Source of the DNA: Streptosporangiaceae bacterium
GTDB taxonomy: Bacteria; Actinomycetota; Actinomycetes; Streptosporangiales; Streptosporangiaceae
Length of the DNA: 15,139 bases
Assembly: GCA_030045215.1 (NCBI GenBank)
Contig: JASIBJ010000066.1
Span: 1-15,139, forward strand
Direction of reading: 5' to 3'
The number at the start of each line of letters is the position of its first letter. Positions within the stretch are counted from its first letter, which is position 1. Below the pieces are notes generated by a model that did not search any database, was not told where the DNA came from, and worked only from the letters and a program-made list of their open reading frames with translations. Of this stretch, positions 6,384 to 12,747 are shown in pieces. The translations under genes and the position numbers were made by a program.

Positions 6384-8129
6384 ATGACCGCACCAGGAAC
6401 CGAGGGTAAACGCGGGCGCCGAAGCCAGCACTGGTTCGGTGCGAGCGGCCGGTCTGGAATGGCCTATCGCTCCTGGCTGCGCAGCGAGGGATTCGGGCCC
6501 GAGGTCTTCGACGGCCGCCCGGTGATCGGCATCGCCAGCACGTGGTCCGAGCTGGTGCCCTGCAACGCCCATCTGGACCGGGTCGCGGCCGCGGTGAAGC
6601 GGGGCGTGTGGCAGGCCGGCGGGTTCCCGCTCGAGTTTCCGGCCATGGGCACGGGCGAGACGCTGATGCGCCCGACGGCGATGTTCTACCGCAACCTGCT
6701 GGCGATGGAGGCCGAGGAGCTGATGCGGGCCAACCCGCTGGACGGGGTGGTCCTGCTCTCAGGCTGTGACAAGACCACTCCCGGCCTGCTGATGGCCGCC
6801 GCGAGCGTCGACCTGCCGGCGGTCATGGTCACCGGCGGCCCGATGCTGACCGGCAAGTTCCGCGGTCGCGACGTTGGTTCGGGGACTTCCGTGTGGCAGT
6901 TCGAGGCCGAAGTGCTGGCCGGCCGGATGACGCCCGCTGAGTTCCTGGCGGCCGAAGGCTGCATGGCCAGATCAAACGGGCACTGCATGACGATGGGCAC
7001 GGCCTCGACGATGGCGTGCATGGCCGAGGCCCTGGGCATGCAGCTGCCGGGCTCGGCGGCCTGGCCCGCGGTGGACACCCGCCGCATGGAAGTCGCGCAG
7101 GAAGCCGGACGGCGAATCGTCGCCATGGTCGAGGAGGACCTTCGCCCCAGCGCCATCATGACGAGGGAGGCATTCGAGAACGCGATCCGGGCCAACGCGG
7201 CGATCGGCGGCTCAACCAACGCGGTCATTCACCTGCTCGCGATTGCCGGCCGGGTCGGCGTGCAGCTCGACCTGGCCGATTTCGACGAGCTCGCGCGTCC
7301 GATCCCTACGGTGGTCGACCTGATGCCGTCGGGCCGGTTCCTGATGGAGGACTTCTGCTATGCCGGCGGCCTGCCGGTCGTGCTGCGGCAGCTGGCCGAG
7401 GCCGACCTGCTGAACGTCGAGCAGGTCACGGTTACCGGCAAGAGCATCGGCACGAACAACGCCACGGCGGAGTGCTGGAACCGCGAGGTCATCAGGACCT
7501 TGGATGCCCCCCTGCTGCCGGCCGGATCGGGCACCGCGGTGCTGCGGGGCAACTTGTGCCCGGGCGGCGCTGTCATCAAGCAGTCTGCGGCCACCCCTGA
7601 GCTGCTGACCCACCGCGGCCGGGCGGTTGTCTTCGACTCGCCTGAGGCGTATCACGCCGTTGTCGGCAAGCCCGATCTGGACGTCAACGCCGATGACGTG
7701 CTGGTCATCCGCGGCGCGGGCCCGCGCGGTTACCCCGGCATGCCGGAGGTGTCGAACGTGCCGCTGCCCGCCAGGCTCCTGGCCCGCGGCGTGACCGACA
7801 TGGTGCGGATTTGTGACGGCAGGATGAGCGGGACGGCTTACGGCACCGTCGTCTTGCACGTGTCACCCGAGGCCGCCGTCGGCGGGCCGCTCGCTGTGGT
7901 GCAGACCGGTGATGCCATTACGCTGAACGTGCCGGAGCGCACGCTCACGCTCGAGGTCCCCGATGCCGAACTGGGCCGGCGCCTCGCGGCTTGGCGCCCG
8001 CCGGGCAACGGTGCGTCCTCGGGTTACGCCTGGCTGTACGACCAGCACGTCATGCAGGCCGAGTTCGGTGCCGATCTGGAGTTCCTGCGCGGCCGCCGCG
8101 GCCATGCGGTACCGCGGGATAACCACTGA
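6384..8129 (+). CDS. Pentonate dehydratase, IlvD/Edd family (L-arabonate/D-xylonate type)
   Basis: Predicted to dehydrate a C5 sugar acid (D-xylonate, L-arabonate or similar) to the 2-keto-3-deoxy acid, using a [2Fe-2S] cluster and Mg2+. The 581-residue length matches the rhizobial L-arabonate dehydratase, and the sequence follows that subfamily closely as I recall it (NAAIGGSTNAVIHLLAIAGR, GPKGYPGM-like GPRGYPGM at 446-453, RMSGTAYGTVVLH at 480-492). Cluster cysteines are Cys60 (VPCNAH), Cys128 (SGCDKTTP) and Cys201 (GHCMTMG). Lys129 is the metal-bridging lysine position and Ser482 the likely catalytic serine. This separates it from biosynthetic IlvD and from 6-phosphogluconate dehydratase. 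AAGGAG eight to nine bases before the ATG decides the start. It follows the amidohydrolase by 70 bp on the same strand, so the two are likely co-transcribed. Its product would be the substrate of the KdaD-like enzyme upstream. The exact sugar acid is not certain. Confidence 0.88.
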   Translation: MTAPGTEGKRGRRSQHWFGASGRSGMAYRSWLRSEGFGPEVFDGRPVIGIASTWSELVPCNAHLDRVAAAVKRGVWQAGGFPLEFPAMGTGETLMRPTAMFYRNLLAMEAEELMRANPLDGVVLLSGCDKTTPGLLMAAASVDLPAVMVTGGPMLTGKFRGRDVGSGTSVWQFEAEVLAGRMTPAEFLAAEGCMARSNGHCMTMGTASTMACMAEALGMQLPGSAAWPAVDTRRMEVAQEAGRRIVAMVEEDLRPSAIMTREAFENAIRANAAIGGSTNAVIHLLAIAGRVGVQLDLADFDELARPIPTVVDLMPSGRFLMEDFCYAGGLPVVLRQLAEADLLNVEQVTVTGKSIGTNNATAECWNREVIRTLDAPLLPAGSGTAVLRGNLCPGGAVIKQSAATPELLTHRGRAVVFDSPEAYHAVVGKPDLDVNADDVLVIRGAGPRGYPGMPEVSNVPLPARLLARGVTDMVRICDGRMSGTAYGTVVLHVSPEAAVGGPLAVVQTGDAITLNVPERTLTLEVPDAELGRRLAAWRPPGNGASSGYAWLYDQHVMQAEFGADLEFLRGRRGHAVPRDNH

Positions 8130-8170
8130 CGCGGACCCGCGACACGGCCGCGTCGGCGGGCTGGCCATAA

Positions 8171-8195
8171 CTGGTCGGGTGCCCGGCAGAACCAG
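8171..8195. terminator. Hairpin between convergent genes
   Basis: CTGGT (8171-8175) pairs with ACCAG (8191-8195), and CGGG pairs with CCCG just inside, leaving an asymmetric bulge. It lies in the 75-bp gap between the convergent dehydratase and ATPase genes. A second small palindrome, CGCGGACCCGCG, directly follows the dehydratase stop at 8130-8141. A bidirectional terminator is plausible but weakly supported. Confidence 0.3.
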
Positions 8196-8204
8196 GGCCC
8201 GGTC

Positions 8205-10178
8205 CTAACGTCGGCTGGATCCCGTGGCCATGTGCTCGGCGAGCCGCTCGACCGCCGTGCGCAGCCGCCGGAAATAGGCGGCCCGGCTCATGCAGAGCCT
8301 CGAGGCCGCCTCCTCATGACTACGGAGCGGTTCGAGATAGCCCGCGACCAGCACGCTGTACAGGAGTTTCTCGGTCTCGCTGTCGCCGAATGCCTCGGCC
8401 GCGGCGCTGCGGACAAGATCCCGGACGGACTCGGCTCGTTCCCCTACGGAACTGCCGGTGGCGAGCGGGCTGCGGGCGAGCTCGCGCGGCACCCTGAAGT
8501 TCTTCAGTAGCTCGCGGACGGTCTCCAGGTCCGCGACCGGCGGGCGGAGCGGCTCGGCGCTGGCGGGCCTGGGCAGGCCAAGCTCGGAGTAGATCTGGCT
8601 GCGAACGAGCGCGAACAGGCCGCCTGGTCCGTAGTCGAGCCGGTAGCAGAGCAACTGCATGGTGTCGAAGGTCGCGTCGAGTTCCGGCACGTGCTGCGCG
8701 CCGATGGCCTTCGCGAACTCGATCGCCCCGCGGACTCTGGTGTCGACCGGCAGGTACGCGAACCGCGGACTGACCGCGCCGGATCGCAGCACGCCCGCGA
8801 TCCCGAGCATTGCCTGGACCCTGCCCTCGCCGCTGAAGTCCACGGCCGACTGCCAGAGCACCGAGTCACCAAGTTCGGCATTGTCGCGGGCGTGCGCGAG
8901 CCAGGGCCCGATCAGCGGGTCGGTCTCGGCGAAATTGGGCGAGGTGGCCAGGCTCATGCACACCATGTAGCCGCACATCTGATCCCTGTCATCGCGGGCG
9001 ATGGCCACCCGGGCCGGGGCCTCGGTGAAGTACCGCAGTATCGCGGGCCACAGGACCGGGTCGCCGCCGAGACTCCGGCCGCGCTGGGCCTGCTCGGCAT
9101 CGCCGGGCCGGACCGTGTCGATCCGGAGCCCCACGCTCCCCTCCCAGCCGAAGCCCCACTTAATCAGCGGGTTCTCGACCAGGTGAGCCATGTCGATGAT
9201 GAGCAGCGGGTCCCCGGCGATTGCCCGCTGATAGAGGTAGTCGGCGATCTTGCGGCGCAGGTCGCGCTCAAGATCGGGGTTGCGCGCCCGGAGGTCGGCC
9301 AGCAGTGCCTTGCGAACGAGCTCATGCAGCATGATGCCGTTGCCGAGCGGCTCGGTGACCGTCAGCCCGGACAGCTGGCGGTAGGCCTCCTCGGCGTCCT
9401 CGTCCGGCAGCAGGGCGCGCAAAAGCTCCGGGGTTGTTGACCTGGCCACGACGGCGATGCTGAGCGCCGACGGCCGGACGTCCTGCAGGTCGGTTTCAAC
9501 CAGCCGGTGCAGCAGGGACCTGAGAATGTCGGGCCGGTCAGCCGACCGGGCCGCGTTCCAGCCCGCGTCGGCGTTGGCGGCGTCGGCGGCAAGCGCCAGC
9601 GCGAGCGGTGATCCGGCCGCCCAGTCGACGATGGCGGGGACGCGCTCATCCGAGACGCCGTGGGCGGCGAGCAGGTTACTTGCCTCCTCGGGCGGCATGG
9701 CCGCGAGGTCCAGGCGGGCGGTGACCGACTCCCATCCGCCGGCGAACCAGCCGGGATCGGGGGCGCCGCGGCCGGCGATCACCACCAGTGAGGCGTCGGG
9801 CAGCGCCGGGAGCAGCTCGTGCCGCAGATGCGGATCGAGCGCGGTCATCTGCTCGTACGAGTCGAGGAGGATTACCGGCCGATCGTCGCCGGCGAGCGCG
9901 CGCAAGGTGTCGTCGAGCACGCTGTTGCCCGGCCCGAGCTCGCGGCCATCGAGGGCCACCACCGTCCGCCCGCGGTCCCTGGCGCGGCGGCCGACCTCGC
10001 GCAGCAGCGTGCTCTTGCCGATCCCGCCGGGGCCGCAGACGTGCACAACACTGGCCGGCGGGTCGGCGGCGTCAAGGCACTGGTCGAGGAAAGCGATCTC
10101 GGTGCGTCGCCCAGTGAACCGGCGGCGGTCCCGGTCCTCAAGCCGAGCGGCGAGCGTCCGGCGCGGCTCGTCTCCCAT
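8205..10178 (-). CDS. STAND-type ATPase with GNAT-like middle and C-terminal HTH
   Basis: A 657-residue protein with three visible parts. The N-terminal NTPase has Walker A GPGGIGKST (49-57), Walker B VILLDSYEQ (102-110), a VVIAGRG sensor strand (132-138) and GSPLALALA (189-197), the GLPL-type motif of STAND/NB-ARC switches. A winged-helix-like segment follows at about 270-300. The middle (about 350-540) has strand-helix patterns resembling a GNAT acetyltransferase, such as RVAIARDDRDQMCGYMVCM (390-408); this is tentative. The C-terminus (618-650) has EEAASRLCMSRAAYFRRLRT, a good helix-turn-helix. Together this suggests an ATP-gated transcriptional regulator or signalling protein in the cytoplasm. 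Target genes are unknown; the neighbouring pentose block is convergent, not divergent, so control of it is not implied. Start ATG 10178 gives the Walker A at the usual distance. I do not recognise a characterised orthologue. Confidence 0.8.
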   Translation of the reverse strand: MGDEPRRTLAARLEDRDRRRFTGRRTEIAFLDQCLDAADPPASVVHVCGPGGIGKSTLLREVGRRARDRGRTVVALDGRELGPGNSVLDDTLRALAGDDRPVILLDSYEQMTALDPHLRHELLPALPDASLVVIAGRGAPDPGWFAGGWESVTARLDLAAMPPEEASNLLAAHGVSDERVPAIVDWAAGSPLALALAADAANADAGWNAARSADRPDILRSLLHRLVETDLQDVRPSALSIAVVARSTTPELLRALLPDEDAEEAYRQLSGLTVTEPLGNGIMLHELVRKALLADLRARNPDLERDLRRKIADYLYQRAIAGDPLLIIDMAHLVENPLIKWGFGWEGSVGLRIDTVRPGDAEQAQRGRSLGGDPVLWPAILRYFTEAPARVAIARDDRDQMCGYMVCMSLATSPNFAETDPLIGPWLAHARDNAELGDSVLWQSAVDFSGEGRVQAMLGIAGVLRSGAVSPRFAYLPVDTRVRGAIEFAKAIGAQHVPELDATFDTMQLLCYRLDYGPGGLFALVRSQIYSELGLPRPASAEPLRPPVADLETVRELLKNFRVPRELARSPLATGSSVGERAESVRDLVRSAAAEAFGDSETEKLLYSVLVAGYLEPLRSHEEAASRLCMSRAAYFRRLRTAVERLAEHMATGSSRR

Positions 10179-10189
10179 GGTTCCATCCT

Positions 10190-10293
10190 GGCGAGCAAGT
10201 TGCTGTCCGCGTTCGCCAGAGGCGCGGCGTAGCCGGGGACTGCGACACGGTCAGCGTACCAAACAGAGACTTCAGTGATATTGCGGCGAGCAA
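10190..10293. repeat. Direct repeat GGCGAGCAA in divergent intergenic region
   Basis: GGCGAGCAA occurs at 10190-10198 and 10285-10293, between the divergent ATPase and small hypothetical genes. The first copy is part of the 11-bp palindrome AGCAA-G-TTGCT (10194-10204), just upstream of the ATPase start. It could be a binding site, perhaps for the ATPase's own HTH domain, but the signal is short. The rest of this 186-bp gap shows no clear gene or promoter. Confidence 0.25.
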
Positions 10294-10364
10294 CGGGCAA
10301 GCGCAATGTGGATCGACGTGCCGTGTGGCGGTTCGGACGGAAATGGAGGATAGGACCAGGTCCG

Positions 10365-10670
10365 ATGGGAACGCTCAACTGCGCGAAGGACAGGAGGGAC
10401 GCGGTCGAGAGTGCACCGGCGGAGGAGGCCGGTGCCGCCACGACCGGGCCCGATTTCGAGCCCATCGCGGGCGTCGCGCTCGATCAGTTCGCCGCGGTGT
10501 CCAAGGGTATCGCGGCGTACAACTACGACCGGTCCAGGCTGGCCGAGGTGGCTGCCGCGCGAGGCATCGACCCGGTTAGCTGGGAAGCCGCATCCCAAGG
10601 CTGGACGAGCCGGATTCAGGCCAGCCCGGCTATCGCTCAGGAGTTCAATCAGCTGTACCGGGCGAGCTGA
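10365..10670 (+). CDS. Conserved hypothetical protein (101 aa)
   Basis: A small soluble protein of 101 residues starting MGTLNCAKDR. Residues 1-28 are polar and alanine-rich, probably flexible. The C-terminal 70 residues read as three or four helices, with EPIAGVALDQFAAVSKGI (32-49), YNYDRSRLAEVAAARGI (52-68) and a conserved-looking Trp pair around WEAASQGW (72-79). It resembles a family of short actinobacterial proteins of unknown function (perhaps DUF6620, which I cannot confirm). The frame stays open upstream to a GTG at 10275, but the ATG at 10365 with AGG four bases before it, and GGAGGA further up, looks better. It is divergent from the ATPase gene and alone on its strand. No signal peptide or membrane segment is visible. 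No function is proposed. Confidence 0.65.
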   Translation: MGTLNCAKDRRDAVESAPAEEAGAATTGPDFEPIAGVALDQFAAVSKGIAAYNYDRSRLAEVAAARGIDPVSWEAASQGWTSRIQASPAIAQEFNQLYRAS

Positions 10671-10708
10671 CCGGCTATCGTTCGGCACGAGGCGGAAAAC
10701 TTCTGACC

Positions 10709-10733
10709 CTGGTCAGCTAGCCACGCTGACCAG
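10709..10733 (+). terminator. Perfect 9-bp hairpin after the small hypothetical gene
   Basis: CTGGTCAGC (10709-10717) and GCTGACCAG (10725-10733) form a perfect 9-bp stem with a 7-base loop, 38 bases past the stop. An upstream CTGACC at 10703-10708 can compete by pairing with GGTCAG. No T-run follows. It is the likely terminator for the plus-strand gene and could act on both strands. Confidence 0.55.
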
Positions 10734-10784
10734 TACTGGCCGGGCGGTGCAGCAGCCGTCCCGGCGGCCCACGGCATGGCAGCG

Positions 10785-10829
10785 GGCCGGGGACTCGCAC
10801 ATTTCGGCGGGGAGTGCGAGAACCCGGCC
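10785..10829 (-). terminator. Large interrupted hairpin after the acyl-CoA dehydrogenase gene
   Basis: GGCCGGG (10785-10791) pairs with CCCGGCC (10823-10829) and CTCGCAC (10794-10800) pairs with GTGCGAG (10814-10820). The two stems are separated by a 2x2 mismatch (GA/AA) and close a 13-base loop. Fourteen base pairs in this layout are unlikely by chance. It lies 48 bases downstream of the dehydrogenase stop on the minus strand and is probably its terminator. Confidence 0.55.
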
Positions 10830-10841
10830 AGCTGCGCCCGC

Positions 10842-10856
10842 GGCCAGCCGCTGGCC
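10842..10856 (-). terminator. Small hairpin next to the acyl-CoA dehydrogenase stop
   Basis: GGCCAG-CCG-CTGGCC is a perfect 6-bp stem with a 3-base loop, 21 bases past the dehydrogenase stop and 12 bases before the larger hairpin. The two may act in tandem, in termination or in protecting the 3' end of the mRNA. Confidence 0.35.
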
Positions 10857-10877
10857 GTGCGCCGCGACTAGCCGGTA

Positions 10878-12044
10878 CTAGTACGAGCGCGGCAGCCCGA
10901 GGACATGCTCGGCCACGTAGTTGAGGACCATCTCCTGCGGGACCGGAGCGATGCGCATCAGACGCGCCTCCCGCCAGTACCGCTCCACGTGGTATTCGGT
11001 GGCGTAGCCGAATCCGCCGTGAGCCTGCATGGCGGCATCGGCCGCTTCGAAACCGGCCTCGGCGGCGAGGAACTTGGCCAGGTTGGCCTGCTCGCCGCAC
11101 GCCATGCCAGCGTCGATCCGCCAGGCTGCCTCGCGGATCGCGAGTTCGGCGGCGGCCAGGTGCGCGTGCGCGGTCGCGAGCGGGAACGCGACACCCTGGT
11201 TCTGCCCGATGGGGCGGCCGAACACGGTCCGCTGCTTCGCGTACCCCACGGCCCGCCGCAGCGCGGCCCGGCCAGTGCCAAGCGCCTCCGATGCCACCAG
11301 GACGCGCTCGGCATTGAGTCCGTCCAGCAGGTAGTAGAAGCCCTGGCCTTCTTCACCCACCCGGTCCGCGCCGTCCACGCGGAGACCGTCGTAGGTGACC
11401 TCGCAGGACGCAACGGCATTGCGGCCCACCTTGCGGATCGGCGTGATGCCGACCGCCGGATCGCGCAGGCTTGCGATCAACAGCGTGAGCCCGTCGGTTC
11501 GGCGGGCGCAGTCCTGCGCCGCGGTGGTGCGCGCCAGCAGGAGAACGCGCTCCGACTCCAGGGCCTTGGACGTCCAGACCTTGCGGCCGGTGACCCGGTA
11601 GCCCTCGCCGTCGGGCTCTGCGCGCGTCTTTATCGCCGTCGTCTCCAGGCCGGCGTCCGGCTCGGTGACCCCGAAGGCGACGTGCAGGTCCCCGGCGGCG
11701 ACCCGAGGCAGGTAGCGGCGCTTCAGTTCCTCCGAGCCGTGCAGCACGACGGCATGCATGCCGAAGATCGACATGTGTATGCTGCTCGCGCCGTTCATGC
11801 AGGCCCCCGACGCGGCGACTTCTTCCAGGACAATCGAGGCTTCGGCAATGCCCCGGCCACCCCCGCCATACTCGGCCGGAATGGCGATGCCGATCCAGCC
11901 ACCCGCTGCCATCGCCTTGTAGAACTCCCAGGGGAAGGTGCGGGAGTCGTCGTGGCCGGCCCAGTATTCGTCGGGGAACGAAGCGCATATCTCACGGACT
12001 GCCGTGCGGATCAGCAGGTGGTCCGGATCAGCGGTGAAGTCCAC
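10878..12044 (-). CDS. Acyl-CoA dehydrogenase family protein (388 aa)
   Basis: A flavoprotein of normal family length that would introduce a 2,3-double bond into an acyl-CoA (or acyl-carrier) thioester with FAD and pass electrons to an electron-transfer flavoprotein. Visible family signatures are GIAIPAEYGGGGRG (52-65), FGVTEPDAGLET (124-135), the FAD-binding QRTVFGRPIGQNQGV (271-285) and MQAHGGFGYATEYHVERYWR (339-358). At the usual C-terminal catalytic position the YEGT motif is replaced by APVPQE (366-371). Glu246 in LDGLNAERVLVA instead matches the alternative catalytic glutamate of isovaleryl-CoA dehydrogenase-like members, so activity is expected with that geometry. The start is GTG 12044, with GGGGAGC as ribosome binding site. 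A 21-codon ORF with a strong ribosome binding site ends 48 bp upstream on the same strand. Substrate is unknown; no other beta-oxidation gene is in the window. Confidence 0.9.
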   Translation of the reverse strand: MDFTADPDHLLIRTAVREICASFPDEYWAGHDDSRTFPWEFYKAMAAGGWIGIAIPAEYGGGGRGIAEASIVLEEVAASGACMNGASSIHMSIFGMHAVVLHGSEELKRRYLPRVAAGDLHVAFGVTEPDAGLETTAIKTRAEPDGEGYRVTGRKVWTSKALESERVLLLARTTAAQDCARRTDGLTLLIASLRDPAVGITPIRKVGRNAVASCEVTYDGLRVDGADRVGEEGQGFYYLLDGLNAERVLVASEALGTGRAALRRAVGYAKQRTVFGRPIGQNQGVAFPLATAHAHLAAAELAIREAAWRIDAGMACGEQANLAKFLAAEAGFEAADAAMQAHGGFGYATEYHVERYWREARLMRIAPVPQEMVLNYVAEHVLGLPRSY

Positions 12045-12092
12045 GGCGTCGCTCCCCCTCGTCCCGGCGACGAATGTGCGGTGCCGAGGCGC

Positions 12093-12158
12093 TCACCGCC
12101 GCGGTGTCTGCCGTCGCTGCTTGATGATCCTGATGAGCCTGCGAATGAGGAAGATCAT
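12093..12158 (-). CDS. Tiny cationic amphipathic peptide (21 aa)
   Basis: ATG at 12158 opens a 21-codon frame ending TGA at 12093-12095. The peptide begins MIFLIRRLIRIIKQRR and ends QTPRR. It has eight positive residues (seven Arg, one Lys), no acidic residue and eight Ile/Leu/Phe residues clustered in the first twelve, a pattern of a membrane-active or membrane-anchoring helix. The Shine-Dalgarno AGGAGGTGA at 12163-12171, with ideal spacing, is the strongest ribosome binding site I noticed in the window, so translation from this ATG is likely. The frame is open upstream to 12275, but no comparable start signal is there. It lies 48 bp ahead of the acyl-CoA dehydrogenase and may be its leader peptide or a functional small membrane protein. 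Two AGG arginine codons and a CGA are infrequent in such GC-rich genes. No homologue is recognised. Confidence 0.55.
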   Translation of the reverse strand: MIFLIRRLIRIIKQRRQTPRR

Positions 12159-12162
12159 GATG

Positions 12163-12171
12163 TCACCTCCT
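12163..12171 (-). promoter_or_regulatory. Near-perfect Shine-Dalgarno for the 21-codon ORF
   Basis: On the minus strand AGGAGGTGA precedes CATC-ATG, complementary to the 16S rRNA 3' end over nine bases and spaced seven bases from AGGAGG to the start codon. It decides the start of the tiny peptide gene in preference to the longer upstream frame. Confidence 0.65.
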
Positions 12172-12286
12172 GCCGGAGGCTCGGGGATGCTGTCGGCGTG
12201 GGTGGGGTCGATTTGCTGGCGGTACGACCGGCGTAGTCCAACTGTCGCAGGTTGTCGGCGCTGGCCGTAGCGCATTCGCTGGCCGT

Positions 12287-12314
12287 TTGCCTGGAGAGAG
12301 CGCAGGCGTACAGT
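12287..12314 (+). promoter_or_regulatory. Promoter for leaderless DUF2510-like gene
   Basis: TTGCCT (12287-12292) and TACAGT (12309-12314) are separated by 16 bases and match sigma-70 (HrdB)-type -35 and -10 boxes at four positions each. Exactly seven bases separate the -10 from the GTG start at 12322, so the transcript would begin at the start codon. No Shine-Dalgarno is present, which agrees with leaderless translation. Confidence 0.5.
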
Positions 12315-12321
12315 TAGGCCC

Positions 12322-12660
12322 GTGAAGCCATACCCAGCCCAGGGCTGGTACCGCGATCCGTACCACCTGCACGAGGACCGCTACTTCTCGGCGGGCAAGC
12401 CGACCAAGCTTGTCCGCGATGGCGGCCGTGAGAGCCACGATGATCCGCCCGACCAGCCGTATGCGGCAGCCGATCTCGTGCGGACGCCGGAGGGCGAGGA
12501 TGACTTCAGCGGCCGGGACCTGATCAGGGCCGACGCGGCCGAGCGTCGCGGTAGCGGCGACCTGCGCAGGGCTGATGACGCAAGTCTCGATCCGCCCTAC
12601 CAGCCCGAGCTGGGGGCCCGCCTGGCGTTCGACCAGTTCGACCAGATGCCGCCTGACTGA
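12322..12660 (+). CDS. Conserved hypothetical protein, DUF2510-like N-terminus (112 aa)
   Basis: A small hydrophilic protein whose first 35 residues read GWYRDPYHLHEDRYFSAGKP then TKLVRDGG. This resembles the short DUF2510 module (GWYPDP...RYWDG.W) common in actinobacteria, often near the N-terminus of membrane or secreted proteins. Here no membrane segment follows; the remaining 75 residues are rich in Asp, Glu, Arg and Pro (for example TPEGEDDFSGRD) and probably disordered. The start is GTG 12322, placed seven bases after a -10 box, so the mRNA is likely leaderless. It is divergent from the tiny peptide/acyl-CoA dehydrogenase unit, with 163 bp between the two start codons. No function is known for the family, and none is inferred. 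Confidence 0.7.
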   Translation: MKPYPAQGWYRDPYHLHEDRYFSAGKPTKLVRDGGRESHDDPPDQPYAAADLVRTPEGEDDFSGRDLIRADAAERRGSGDLRRADDASLDPPYQPELGARLAFDQFDQMPPD

Positions 12661-12747
12661 CTCCCCAGCCTCGCATCCCTGCCGCGGGGTAGCGGGCGCG
12701 ATTGCCGTCCGGCACCACCCTGCCTGCCCAACTGGCGGCGTGAGCGC

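Noticed and set aside
10671..10877. Possible tRNA or other stable RNA in the hairpin-rich gap
   Set aside because: No T-loop (GGTTCGAATCC-like) or CCA-compatible acceptor pairing was found. The stems are better explained as terminators of the convergent genes.
10905..12236. Plus-strand frame (443 codons) opposite the acyl-CoA dehydrogenase
   Set aside because: No domain, and it spans antisense to a complete flavoprotein gene and across the tiny ORF and its intergenic region. Judged a shadow.
12159..12275. Longer 60-codon version of the tiny peptide frame
   Set aside because: No Shine-Dalgarno precedes the upstream start and the added 39 residues look like untranslated sequence, whereas the internal ATG has a near-perfect ribosome binding site.
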